Below are positions 26,106-34,702 of a DNA stretch of 64,000 nucleotides, piece by piece (position 1 is the first letter of the stretch; each line of letters begins with the position of its first letter). The notes under the pieces were generated by a model, which did no database searches, had not been told where the DNA came from, and worked only from the letters and a program-made list of their open reading frames with translations. Both the position numbers and the translations under genes were made by a program. The stretch is from positions 372,001 through 436,000 of the forward strand of contig NZ_FPAJ01000004.1 in assembly GCF_900116285.1 (NCBI RefSeq), given 5' to 3'. Source of the DNA: Sulfitobacter marinus. Lineage in GTDB: Bacteria; Pseudomonadota; Alphaproteobacteria; Rhodobacterales; Rhodobacteraceae.

Positions 26106-26290
26106 TAGACAAGCACGCTTAGCTCAGCCACAAAATACTCCCAAAATAGGATTGATTCGTGCCCGTGCCTTAAATTTTACTAACTCGTAAGAGTACCCGT
26201 CCGAGCGTCTTGCTGCCGTTCCACCTTATGTGGTTCGGTAGGTTGTCGACGAGGCAGGGATTGTTGGCTCTGCAAAAGGGATTGATAATT
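26106..26290. repeat. Diverged second copy of the XRE promoter/leader region at 23664-23840
   Basis: Both copies contain CACAAAATACTCCCAAAAT, ATTGATTCGTG-like and GAGCGTC-TCTGCC-type blocks in the same order, at roughly 70 percent identity. On the minus strand the copy still encodes GTG GCT GAG CTA AGC GTG CTT GTC (compare the XRE N-terminus) but reaches TAG after eight codons, at the edge of the palindromic element. On the plus strand it preserves RPSVLLPFHLMWFGRLS in the same frame as 23713-24069. No intact gene could be confirmed from 26098 to 26566. Confidence 0.6.
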
Positions 26291-26566
26291 TCAAACTCGG
26301 AGAATGTTTCGACGCAATTAAATATCAGAATGCGACCGTTCACTATCAAAAGTTTCGGTCCGCTCGATAGATATAAAATGAGTGGAAGATCAAAAAAAAT
26401 TATTAAATATTTCGCCCAGTTAATTTTTTTCCATGATGACAGTTGCCATGCAGGGTGCAGTTCGAGCTTAGCAACGAAATTCTATACTAATTTTAGTCTT
26501 ATTAGCTACTCAAGATTCCTAAACAGAAAAGCTTAGTAGCATGAGAACCACATCGGAGACAATATT

Positions 26567-26857
26567 ATGCCCCGCCAAAAGACGGTACCAAAGGACATCA
26601 TTCGCGAACGTCGAACGAAGTTGCACATAAGAGCTTGCGAAGGGGAGCTATTCCTGCCGGATGCAGTCAAAGAGATGCGTAATGCAATTGCTATGACCCA
26701 GGTAGACTTCGCTTACCATTTTGGATTGACACGAAAACAAGTTATCGAGCTCGAGAACGGTAGGGCAAACCCAACATTAGAAACACTTGTAAAGGTCTGT
26801 CGACCATTTGGCTTTAAGGTAGGTTTTGTGTTCCCAGGAAAACCTCCTGGGTGGTAG
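26567..26857 (+). CDS. HipB-like XRE helix-turn-helix protein
   Basis: 96 residues from ATG 26567. The HTH spans ~37-90: VKEMRNAIAMTQVDFAYHFG, LTRKQVIELENGRANPTLET, then LVKVCRPFGFKVGFV. The ending resembles HipB-type antitoxins whose C-terminal strand follows the HTH directly. No HipA kinase or other toxin follows; the next sequence is an IS3 relic. It lies inside the interval flanked by two facing IS ends. Probably an orphan antitoxin or repressor. Confidence 0.75.
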   Translation: MPRQKTVPKDIIRERRTKLHIRACEGELFLPDAVKEMRNAIAMTQVDFAYHFGLTRKQVIELENGRANPTLETLVKVCRPFGFKVGFVFPGKPPGW

Positions 26858-26931
26858 ATTGCGTAATATTCATACACTCTTCTGTCATTAAGGCATGGGA
26901 TGGCCGTTGTTGATGACGTTTGTTGGAAAAG

Positions 26932-27080
26932 TGTGTGACGTCAGCGCTTATGGGTCCAAATAAGGCGATTTGCTAAGAGAGGGTTTGTTGCCCATCGTAA
27001 CCACTGAGGAGTGGACGATGAGAAAGACAACGAAGAGCCCTGGCGGGAAGATCGTCAAAAATATCAAACGCGCCACGTCC
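26932..27080 (+). pseudogene. 5' end of an IS3-family element with truncated orfA
   Basis: The IS tip TGTGTGACGTCAGC (26932) leads through TATGGGTCCAAATA to an ATG at 27018 reading MRKTTKSPGGKIVKNIKRAT. That is the start of an IS3-type OrfA whose family normally continues with RKQYS and EEKIRIVLDGLR. Here similarity ends after about 20 codons and the frame degrades. The same ~90-bp end occurs inverted at 24732-24821. I see no further gene from 27080 to 27333. Confidence 0.65.
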
Positions 27081-27333
27081 CAAGGCGCGCTAACAATTGG
27101 CCGACTTTTGCTCCGCCCCAGTGGTAGGACATCACGCTGCTGTTGAAAGGATATCCACGTACCGCGATCTCATACACAGCATCACGCTTGAAGCCTTTAC
27201 TGAAATTTGGCTTCCCCATAATCGCCTTCTTGCCTTAATTTTATGGAAGAAAGCGTCTATAATACTAGGGGCACTTCACCTCATCTTTTCGAAAGGGTGT
27301 AAACTTTAAATTTATTGAAAACTTTATCTATTA

Positions 27334-27840
27334 TTGGAGAGATCGCAGAACGCGGTTATTTCCAACCTGCCTTCTGCACAAGAAACAACTGCAGAAGGTA
27401 TAAATGTTCTTCAAATACATATTAGGCATATCGCCGAAATTAACTACGGTCGATGGCACTGGAAGCCAATGCTGACGGTCGAACAGGTTTCAAAGCACTT
27501 TAATTTGAGTTGCGCGACAATTCGCAGGAAAGCCGCTGAGAAAGATATCAACGCCATTCGGATTGGAAGGGAATACCGATTTGAATGGGTCGACCTATGG
27601 TCTTGCGAAAGCGCCAAAATGCCGCGCGCCTCCAATAGCACACGCTACAAAGAAAATCTTCTTACCAAGTCTGAAATCGCCACTAACTTTCAGGTCAGTG
27701 TTCGAACTGTAGAGCGCTGGATCGTAAACGGCATGCCTACGCGTAACGTTTTCAGTAACGTGCGCTGCAACCCGCACGACGTTACTGAATGGCACCTCGG
27801 GCGCGGTGTGGCTGTTAGAGACAGTTGGTGGCAGCAATGA
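27334..27840 (+). CDS. Double helix-turn-helix (MerR/excisionase-like) protein of the recombination cassette
   Basis: 168 residues if started at the TTG at 27334; the true start may be internal, such as the ATG at 27469 before LTVEQVSKHFNLS. Two winged-HTH/excisionase-like segments are visible: LTVEQVSKHFNLSCATIRRK with AIRIGREYRFEWVDL, and LLTKSEIATNFQVSVRTVER with a following NPHDVTEWH. These are typical of recombination directionality factors or element regulators. It lies upstream of three tyrosine recombinases on the same strand and probably regulates or directs them. Confidence 0.65.
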   Translation: MERSQNAVISNLPSAQETTAEGINVLQIHIRHIAEINYGRWHWKPMLTVEQVSKHFNLSCATIRRKAAEKDINAIRIGREYRFEWVDLWSCESAKMPRASNSTRYKENLLTKSEIATNFQVSVRTVERWIVNGMPTRNVFSNVRCNPHDVTEWHLGRGVAVRDSWWQQ

Positions 27841-28025
27841 TCGCCAAGCTTCGCACAACCAAAAAAGCCAAACCTCGACACGGGCCACCATCTTCCGACA
27901 GTCGCACAAACGGGACCAAATATCTATTGGCGTTATGTTTTGGACCGCTTGTGCGAAATTCGGAAGAATCCCGTCAGAATGTGCGAAACGCCGACAGCTT
28001 TCCGCCTCTCTCCAAACTTTTTTAA
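27837..28025 (+). CDS. Small ORF overlapping the HTH gene end (62 aa), unknown
   Basis: Starts at ATG 27837 within the stop of the previous gene (ATGA), an overlap common in operons. The protein begins MIAKLRTTKKAKPRHGPPSS, is basic at its N-terminus and matches no family I know. An alternative frame continuous with the next recombinase is also open here. Weak evidence for a real product. Confidence 0.3.
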   Translation: MIAKLRTTKKAKPRHGPPSSDSRTNGTKYLLALCFGPLVRNSEESRQNVRNADSFPPLSKLF

Positions 28026-28099
28026 TGCCACTCAATAGTGCTTCTCAGCCGTCGCCGCACAGCGCGGCGACGCCTAAGCAGCACCAAAAAGGAGAACAA

Positions 28100-30022
28100 A
28101 TGCTTAACAAGACCTCTGAACTTAATACCAACAGCGCGACCATCGCAGATGTAGTCGTTTGGGCCACTGATGCTAACTTGCATCGCGACACCATCTACGA
28201 ACTGCGAAAGATCGCAGCTCGTCTTGGGATTACCGAAGAAGACCTTTCAGCGATACCAGCGGATTTATTTTACTTTGAAACGAGCATCGCGCCTACACCC
28301 TATGGAAGTGTGTCGAATGCGTCGAACATTGAAGCTGCGCGGAAACGCGGTAATTCTCGACTGCGGAGCTGCCTCAAAAAGTTCGGCGGATCGAAGCCGA
28401 ATCTTTGCAGCGACGTCTCAGAATCATTCCTGAAACTAATTGAAGCGGTCAAAGATCGCGAGGGTTTTTCAGCATGTGGTGCCGATCTGCCAACGTGCCA
28501 ACATCTGCCCATCTATACATTGCGTCGCCTGTCCCGAGTGCCACTTGCTAACCTTGATCAGGCCGAGGTCAACCAGATGGTCGAGGGGAGCACTCCTGAA
28601 ACCCGCAGATCATTGGTGAAGGGGATCAAGGCTCTGAACATGCTCCGTGATGGGCAAAGCAAGTGGCCGGAGATCGGGTGTCTTCTACCGCCTACCGAGT
28701 TGCAAGTCCCTTCTGGTCGCGAACGCGCATATCGCTTGAAGTGGAGCGAATTCACGCCCGAATTCCGCGAGAAAGTGGATGCGTTATTTGCAGAAACCCT
28801 GGTGACCCCAGAAAGTCTTGCACAAAGGGCGAAGCAGATGATGACCGACGGAGTATCATCTGAGGCAATCAACAAGTTCGTCACCGACCGCACTATGGGT
28901 CGCAAGCATATTTCGAAGAACCACGAAGCGGCGAAAGCAACCTATCGCGCAGCGATCACTTGGGTTGCCCGAGCCTATGCAACTCTCCACCCACTCACAG
29001 AACTTGTAGATCCACAGCAGCTATTTGATCGAGATATCATCCGGCGCGCGATTGACGACCAAATTACCCGGTCAAACACGTCGTTAAAACTTAAAGATGC
29101 TAACAAGAGCTGCACGTTGGCCAATCGCCTAGTCAGCCTTAAAACACTAGCTCTGTATGGCCTCCGCTCCGAAGCGGTGGTGCTTGACATCGAAGTCCTT
29201 TCTGCAGCCTACAAAGATTATATTATAAAACAACGCGAAATGACCGACAATGCCGATGCCATTTGCACAGCACTTCAGCACAATCCACATTTGGCTGCGC
29301 GATTTGTTAACGCACCTACCGCACTTACTCACCTAGCCGGCGAAGTCTTAAGAGCGGCGCAAGAGACAAATAATAAGCTCCACGAACTTTACGCTCTGCG
29401 TCTTTATGCTGTCGCCGCGCTCTATGCGATCCAACTATCCCGCCCGTTGCGTACGCGCAATCTGATTACCTTGCGCCATCGTTTATCCCCGCACCTGGGC
29501 AAGAACCTCCGCTGGCTCAAGGACGGCGAACATGCCGAAATTCGTTTCAACTCTCTCGAAACGAAAAATGAACGGACGATTAGGGTCGCTGTAGTCGGAA
29601 AAGATGCCCAGATCCTGTGGAATTGGCAGAATATCTACCGCCCGCGACTTATCGAGCTGTCAGGCTGTAATGACAGCCCCTATCTGTTTCCCGGCGCGGC
29701 CACGCCGCGGCTTGTTAAGAACGGCCTCACTCTACCCGACGGAACTATGTCGCCGTCTTCTTTCGCCGAATTGTGGGCGAAGGGCGATCAGGTTATTGGG
29801 CTTGGACTTACACCTCATTCCTGCCGACATGCGATAGCCACTCTGGTGCTCGCCAAAGAGCCCGGAAACTTCGCCAAAGCTGCTGCGGTCCTTGCAGACT
29901 CCGAAGCAACTGTACGCAAACATTATGGCAAGGATAGCGGCGAGAGCGCTTCAAGTGCGGTCCGTAGTGTGCTGCTGGCGCAATACCCCAGTTTGTTCAA
30001 AAATACCGGAGGCCAGTATTGA
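28100..30022 (+). CDS. Large tyrosine recombinase (first of three)
   Basis: 640 residues from ATG 28100, after a good AAAAGGAGAACAA ribosome-binding site; the open frame extends further upstream but without such a signal. The C-terminal catalytic domain has the first Arg in SRPLRTRNLITL (about 451-453), HSCRHAIATL (His573, Arg576) and the nucleophile in VRKHYGKDSG (Tyr609). The long N-terminal ~400 residues are helical. It is about twice the size of standard integrases, like those of site-specific transposons and large-element recombinases. The stop overlaps the next start (TGATG). Confidence 0.88.
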   Translation: MLNKTSELNTNSATIADVVVWATDANLHRDTIYELRKIAARLGITEEDLSAIPADLFYFETSIAPTPYGSVSNASNIEAARKRGNSRLRSCLKKFGGSKPNLCSDVSESFLKLIEAVKDREGFSACGADLPTCQHLPIYTLRRLSRVPLANLDQAEVNQMVEGSTPETRRSLVKGIKALNMLRDGQSKWPEIGCLLPPTELQVPSGRERAYRLKWSEFTPEFREKVDALFAETLVTPESLAQRAKQMMTDGVSSEAINKFVTDRTMGRKHISKNHEAAKATYRAAITWVARAYATLHPLTELVDPQQLFDRDIIRRAIDDQITRSNTSLKLKDANKSCTLANRLVSLKTLALYGLRSEAVVLDIEVLSAAYKDYIIKQREMTDNADAICTALQHNPHLAARFVNAPTALTHLAGEVLRAAQETNNKLHELYALRLYAVAALYAIQLSRPLRTRNLITLRHRLSPHLGKNLRWLKDGEHAEIRFNSLETKNERTIRVAVVGKDAQILWNWQNIYRPRLIELSGCNDSPYLFPGAATPRLVKNGLTLPDGTMSPSSFAELWAKGDQVIGLGLTPHSCRHAIATLVLAKEPGNFAKAAAVLADSEATVRKHYGKDSGESASSAVRSVLLAQYPSLFKNTGGQY

Positions 30023-31362
30023 TGAAGAAATCTATCCTAGAAGCTCGCCTCTCATCGACGCCAGCTCCAATCCGCAAATCGCTTTTGGAAGCCCATGACA
30101 GCTTACCAGCTGGGGCCGCTACGGTTATCAACCGTTTCTTCGTTATTGCAGCATCTAGAGGGGAACCACTGGACGCACCATCTGCGAGCAGCTTCCACTA
30201 CGCATGCGCGTCAGAATCGACATTCAGGCTCCTGCTGCGCACTCTCGCAGCACATGCGCCACAGGTTTCGACAGCGGCGGCGCTTAGCGTGAAGGCCGAC
30301 TGGGTATCCAAACGCCCTAAGGGCAGTGCAGCGCGCAATAAGACTGCCAACAGACGGCCTCACGTAGAGTTCGACATCACGCACTGGCCAGCCTCCTGGC
30401 AAGTTTTTTTAGTCGGTTTACGTAGTGCGGATATTACACCCAAAACGTTAAAGCGCTATGTCGCTTCGATTAGCCGATGCGCAGATGTCGTTTCTGAAAA
30501 TGGGCTGTCAGATGATCTGTCGTTCCTTACCGGCTACGAAATCGCGAAAGTCCTGACTGCGCAGAAAAAGCGTCTTTCACCGATAACTATTGCAAATTAC
30601 CTGAATGCTCTTGGTATGCTAGGACGGCATGGAGGCGCTGATCCCGATGGTCTGACTGGCCTCGCGTTCGTCAGTCAGAACCAGCTCTGCCTTTCCAAAG
30701 GTCAAGAAAAGAAGAAGTTTTCCCGCATAGACGGTCTCATGGCGCGCGGCGCTTACACTCACATCGGTCGTGTGATCGCCCAACTGCGCGAAGTAGCAGC
30801 CCACGCGCCCGGTCATTCATTTGAGCGCACAAAAGCACTCCAATCCGCTGCCATTTGCGCCGTGGCATTGAATATGCCTGCACGTACAGGTGACATGTCA
30901 CGGTGGGTCATCGGCAAAGAACTCACCAGATCAATTACTGGCGAATGGTCCCTGAATTGGTTTCAAGAAAAAACCAAGAAATCGACGGGAGCCGGAAAGC
31001 TTTGGCAAGAGGTCGCGGAATCCCTTGATGAGCACATTCTGGGTGGTCGACCGCAGCGCCTCACATCCCTGCGATACAATGAGTGTATTGGAACGAACTG
31101 GCTATCGCTAACCAACAAAGCATACCAATCCAAATGGCCTTCGCTGAGGTTCAAAGAGGCGGTTGGCATTCCACTACACGACCTTCGCACGCTACTTGCT
31201 GACCACATGCGCCGGCATACCCCCGAGACCGCAGCAAACGTCATTCAAACAATGCTTGGCCACTCTTCAACAGGATCTGGAGAAGCTTACCGTAGCGATT
31301 GCGAGCAGGACTATGCATCTCATGCTTGGGCCAAAATCCGAAAGGAAGTTGGAAAATGCTGA
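30022..31362 (+). CDS. Second tyrosine-recombinase-like protein
   Basis: 446 residues from ATG 30022, overlapping the previous stop. Recombinase elements are the Arg in MPARTGDMSRWV (about Arg288), HDLRTLLADHM (His386, Arg389), LGHSSTGSGEAY and a candidate nucleophile Tyr423. An N-terminal helical arm-binding-like domain precedes them. Spacing and motifs are more divergent than in the first and third recombinases, so it may be a non-catalytic partner. The translational overlap suggests that proteins one and two act as a complex. Confidence 0.78.
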   Translation: MKKSILEARLSSTPAPIRKSLLEAHDSLPAGAATVINRFFVIAASRGEPLDAPSASSFHYACASESTFRLLLRTLAAHAPQVSTAAALSVKADWVSKRPKGSAARNKTANRRPHVEFDITHWPASWQVFLVGLRSADITPKTLKRYVASISRCADVVSENGLSDDLSFLTGYEIAKVLTAQKKRLSPITIANYLNALGMLGRHGGADPDGLTGLAFVSQNQLCLSKGQEKKKFSRIDGLMARGAYTHIGRVIAQLREVAAHAPGHSFERTKALQSAAICAVALNMPARTGDMSRWVIGKELTRSITGEWSLNWFQEKTKKSTGAGKLWQEVAESLDEHILGGRPQRLTSLRYNECIGTNWLSLTNKAYQSKWPSLRFKEAVGIPLHDLRTLLADHMRRHTPETAANVIQTMLGHSSTGSGEAYRSDCEQDYASHAWAKIRKEVGKC

Positions 31363-31471
31363 TTAATACATCTGACCTGTCCCATCGCATAGGGCAGAGC
31401 ACGCACCAGTCTCATTCCGACGCGCGCAATTTTGCTGGCGCAATTCGTTCGCAAACCGACAGGTGTTCAGA

Positions 31472-31732
31472 ATGAACGCTCAGACACTGCACCAGCATAT
31501 TCACAATACACGACATGCGGTACCAACCCCGACCAAGCGCGGGCTCTCTCGCGAAGAGTCAGCCGGATACATCGGTGTCAGCACGTCAAAATTCGACCAG
31601 ATGGTCCTGGATGGTCGCATGCCGCCCGCAAGGCGCATCGACGGTCGTCGAATCTGGGACATTCGTCAGCTCGATAGCTATTTTGATCGGCTCCCCGGTT
31701 GCAACACAATTTCTGACAACCCTTGGGACTGA
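31472..31732 (+). CDS. AlpA/excisionase-like small HTH protein
   Basis: 86 residues from ATG 31472; GTG 31463 is an alternative. The segment RGLSREESAGYIGVSTSKFD then QMVLDGRMPPARRIDGRRIW is a typical AlpA/HTH_17 DNA-binding fold that ends with DIRQLDSYFDRLP. Such proteins act as excisionases or integrase regulators. It lies 9 bp before the third recombinase, an arrangement common at integrative elements. Confidence 0.78.
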   Translation: MNAQTLHQHIHNTRHAVPTPTKRGLSREESAGYIGVSTSKFDQMVLDGRMPPARRIDGRRIWDIRQLDSYFDRLPGCNTISDNPWD

Positions 31733-31741
31733 TCCGCGCTG

Positions 31742-32794
31742 ATGACACGTCGCCTTAAATATCTTGCGATCGACACGGATCGTCATGGGAACGAGCGGAT
31801 CTATTTCCGTCGTCATGGTGTGAAAACGCGCCTACGCGGCCCTTACGGCTCGGATGAATTTCTTACAGACTATCAGAAAGCTTTGGCTGTCGATGGTCGA
31901 AAGCCTGTACAAAAGAAGGTTTGTAAGGAGCCGGAGAGAACGAGTATTCGCTGGCTTTGCGTACAATATTTCAAGAGTTCTATGTTCACCAGCCTAGATC
32001 CGCGAACACAGAAAGTTCGCCGCGCGATCTTGGAAAAATTTTGCCTGAACAACAACAACGACGGCACTAAGCCGTTTGCCATGCTTCTACCCAAACATAT
32101 ACGCGCACGCCGAGACGATATGTCTGAATTTCCAGAGGCAGCAAATGGGATGATCAAAGCGGTCAGGCAGCTTTATCGCTTTGCGATCAACTATGATCAT
32201 CACGACGGCAATCCCGCTGAAAAGGTCGAATACCTCAGAGGAAACCCTGAAGGACTTCACACATGGACCATAGCTGAAGTGGCAAAATACGAAGCCACCC
32301 ATCCGGTCGGTACGATGGCACGCCTCGCGCTTGGCCTCGCCCTTTACACTGGACAGCGCCGGTCCGATCTTGTCAATTTCGGTCCCAATCACGTCCAAGA
32401 CGGCTGGCTGGTCTTTCGACAGCACAAGGGACGCAAAACAAAGCCAGTTCACCTCGAAATACCTATAATCCAAGAACTACAAAGATTGATCGACGTCACA
32501 CCCTCGGCCGGAACAACCTTCATTTCGACGGCCTTCAATAAGCCTTTCACATCTAACGGCTTTGGCAACCGTTTCCGCAAATGGTGTGATGAAGCTGGCT
32601 TGTTCCATTGCTCGGTCCACGGCCTGCGTAAAGCCGCAGCATCGCGCTTGGCCGAACTTGGCTGCACTGAACAAGAGATTATGGCGATTACAGGTCATCG
32701 CACGAGCAAAGAGGTTGTACGATATACGCGGGCGGCATCTCAAAAGCTGCGCGCCAAAAGCGCTTTGAGCCGTATGAGTAGTGAGGCAGAATAA
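31742..32794 (+). CDS. Phage-type tyrosine integrase next to tRNA-Phe
   Basis: 350 residues. An N-terminal SAM-like core-binding domain spans ~60-175. The catalytic domain follows with Arg206/207 in YTGQRRSDLVNF, HGLRKAAASRLAE (His293, Arg296), TGHRTSKEVVRY and nucleophile Tyr328. It ends 90 bp from the 3' end of tRNA-Phe, the classic position of an integrase that uses a tRNA 3' end as attachment site. It probably integrated the 17.5-32.8 kb island or part of it. Gene and motifs look intact. Confidence 0.92.
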   Translation: MTRRLKYLAIDTDRHGNERIYFRRHGVKTRLRGPYGSDEFLTDYQKALAVDGRKPVQKKVCKEPERTSIRWLCVQYFKSSMFTSLDPRTQKVRRAILEKFCLNNNNDGTKPFAMLLPKHIRARRDDMSEFPEAANGMIKAVRQLYRFAINYDHHDGNPAEKVEYLRGNPEGLHTWTIAEVAKYEATHPVGTMARLALGLALYTGQRRSDLVNFGPNHVQDGWLVFRQHKGRKTKPVHLEIPIIQELQRLIDVTPSAGTTFISTAFNKPFTSNGFGNRFRKWCDEAGLFHCSVHGLRKAAASRLAELGCTEQEIMAITGHRTSKEVVRYTRAASQKLRAKSALSRMSSEAE

Positions 32795-32883
32795 CAAAAG
32801 TGTCCCACCGAAATTCAGAGGTCGAAAAAGTGGGACAAATTCAAGCACTATGTCTTTGGAATTAAATGGTTTTCTAAATAAAA

Positions 32884-32958
32884 TGGTGCCCAGGGGCGGA
32901 ATCGAACCACCGACACGAGGATTTTCAATCCACTGCTCTACCCCTGAGCTACCCGGGC
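32884..32958 (-). tRNA. tRNA-Phe (GAA), probable island attachment site
   Basis: 75 nt with CCA encoded, minus strand. The acceptor stem GCCCGGG pairs with CCTGGGC, the D arm is AGCTCAGGGGTAGAGC, the anticodon stem-loop is TGGAT-TGAAAAT-CC with GAA in place, and the T arm carries GGTTCGATTCC. The 3' end faces the integrase gene 90 bp away. No second copy of the tRNA 3' end was found by eye on the island's far side. Confidence 0.93.
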
Positions 32959-33416
32959 ACGCCAATGAAACCAAAGGCTTCTAAGTTAAACTTAATGAAG
33001 TGACGTCAAGCTATCTAGATAGCCTTATGCCGCTGCATGTTGTGGTCGGGGTGTGACCATCAAACGTCGTTCAACTCAGTCGCAGCTAATCTTACATACA
33101 AGGGATGGTGTCAAGGGGACCCAGGCCAGTTTTTCCATGAAGCGGGAAACATTTAGGAACCACGCTTAATGAACCTGTTCCCCGTTGGTCCCGCGCCAGT
33201 TTTGGCGGGTTGGGCTTGTCGCTTTGATATCCCCTTGTGATCGACAAGGCGCTTGGACCCGTCACAGCTGAAAGAGTAGTCAAGAGCAGGTCCAGCCCGC
33301 TGCGGAATTCTTGGTAATCACAAGCAGATCGCCACTGGGCATTGTCCGTTTTGCTGAATACTGTAGCGCAAATATGGGGCCTTTGCGCCGCCGCGAGAAT
33401 TGCTAAGGAACATCAA
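32959..33416. other. 458-bp gap between tRNA-Phe and the crotonase; no gene supported
   Basis: Contains a perfect 14-bp palindrome GCTATCTAGATAGC at 33010-33023, just upstream of the tRNA 5' end. The minus-strand frame 33092-33283 lacks coding character. Nothing else is recognised. Confidence 0.4.
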
Positions 33417-34223
33417 ATGCCTCTTTCCATCGATACCGCCCGCTTTATCAATCTCAAAGTTGAAGACCTTGGTGATGGTGTGTGGGGCGTCGCCTTGAAC
33501 CGGGCGGCTAAGCGCAACGCATTGGATATCGAGACCATCGAAGAACTGGTCGATTTCTTTTCGATCGCACCGCGTGCGGATGTGCGGGCGGTCGTGCTGG
33601 CCGGCGCGGGGGATCATTTTTGTGCCGGGCTTGATCTGATCGAACACCATGACGAAGATCGCAGCCCCGCCGATTTCATGCATGTTTGTCTGCGCTGGCA
33701 CGAGGCGTTCAATAAGATGGAATACGGCGGCGTGCCGATCATTGCGGCCTTGCAAGGTGCCGTTGTGGGCGGCGGGCTGGAACTGGCCAGCTCGGCACAT
33801 GTGCGGGTCATGAATGAGACGACCTATTTCGCATTGCCAGAAGGGCAGCGGGGATTGTTCACCGGCGGCGGTGCGACAATCCGTGTGACCGACCTGGTCG
33901 GCAAGTCACGGATGATCGATATGATGCTCACTGGACGTGTTTATCAGGGGGATGAGGCGATGGATGTTGGGCTTGCGCAATATATCGTCAAAGGGTCCAG
34001 CTATGATGCGGCGCTTGAGCTGGCGCGAAAAGCGGCGCAGAACCTGCCGCTGTCCAATTTTGCGATCTGTTCGGCTGTCAGCCACATGCAGAATATGTCG
34101 GCGATGGATGCGGCCTATGCCGAGGCCGTGGTAGCGGGGGTTGTGAACACGCAACCAGACGCCCGTGCACGGCTTGCTGCCTTTGCCGATAAAACGGCTG
34201 CCCGTGTTAGGCGCAACGACTAG
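33417..34223 (+). CDS. Crotonase / enoyl-CoA hydratase-isomerase family protein
   Basis: 268 residues from ATG 33417, preceded by AAGGAACATCAA; an upstream in-frame start adds 25 implausible residues. Crotonase features: [17 protein letters not shown] at ~28, the CoA and oxyanion-hole loop [19 protein letters not shown] near residue 65, the second oxyanion motif [19 protein letters not shown] near 115, and [20 protein letters not shown] with the region that usually carries the catalytic Glu. It acts on a CoA thioester, likely hydration or isomerisation. It stands alone with a hairpin terminator after it. The exact substrate is unknown. Confidence 0.88.
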   Translation: MPLSIDTARFINLKVEDLGDGVWGVALNRAAKRNALDIETIEELVDFFSIAPRADVRAVVLAGAGDHFCAGLDLIEHHDEDRSPADFMHVCLRWHEAFNKMEYGGVPIIAALQGAVVGGGLELASSAHVRVMNETTYFALPEGQRGLFTGGGATIRVTDLVGKSRMIDMMLTGRVYQGDEAMDVGLAQYIVKGSSYDAALELARKAAQNLPLSNFAICSAVSHMQNMSAMDAAYAEAVVAGVVNTQPDARARLAAFADKTAARVRRND

Positions 34224-34272
34224 AACCCTTTGCGAGGCAACTTTGCCCGCACCCCTACAATGCATTGTACAG

Positions 34273-34307
34273 AATGCCGCGCGCTTAATGCCTAAGTGCG
34301 CGGCATT
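34273..34307 (+). terminator. Intrinsic-terminator-like hairpin after the crotonase
   Basis: AATGCCGCGC (34273-34282) is inverted as GCGCGGCATT (34298-34307), and the stem can be extended by GCTTA/TAAG. It is followed by TTCGCG, so the T-run is weak. Confidence 0.65.
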
Positions 34308-34702
34308 TCGCGATTCTATCACCCTAGAACCTGCGTAAAAATGCAGCGCGGGCGGATTTGAACACCGTGTCGCGGCACATGTGGCTGGAAACTATCTATC
34401 TATACGCTTAGCGGAGCGGCGCAAAAATAGGCGCTCGTGTTTACCTGTGCTGGAATTATAGGCGGATCACCCGAGCATATCAGCGGAAGGCCGCATTATA
34501 TCTGGCAACTGCACGAAATGCAGACACATCTTGTCGTCATGCCGTAAAGGCAGCTTCGCCGCACAGAGGGCTATCCTGGCAGATTTCTCCCCCGTGCGAC
34601 GACCACAACAATATTGCTGCGGCCCCTAGTTATCTTGTTCAGGGCTCTTGCGAAAGTGTGTTTTCCGCACTCAAGCGCGTAGCAAGTAACAGGGGATACG
34701 AT
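34308..34702. other. 395-bp leader region upstream of urtA
   Basis: No gene seen. It contains CTGCACGAAATGCAG near 34510-34525, a palindrome resembling an NtrC-type half-site pair (TGCAC-N-GTGCA). That would fit nitrogen control of urea uptake, but the match is partial. The urtA ribosome-binding site is AGGGGA at ~34691. Confidence 0.35.

Noticed and set aside
33092-33283. 63-aa minus-strand frame between tRNA-Phe and the crotonase
   Set aside because: Composition is not protein-like and there is no ribosome-binding site.
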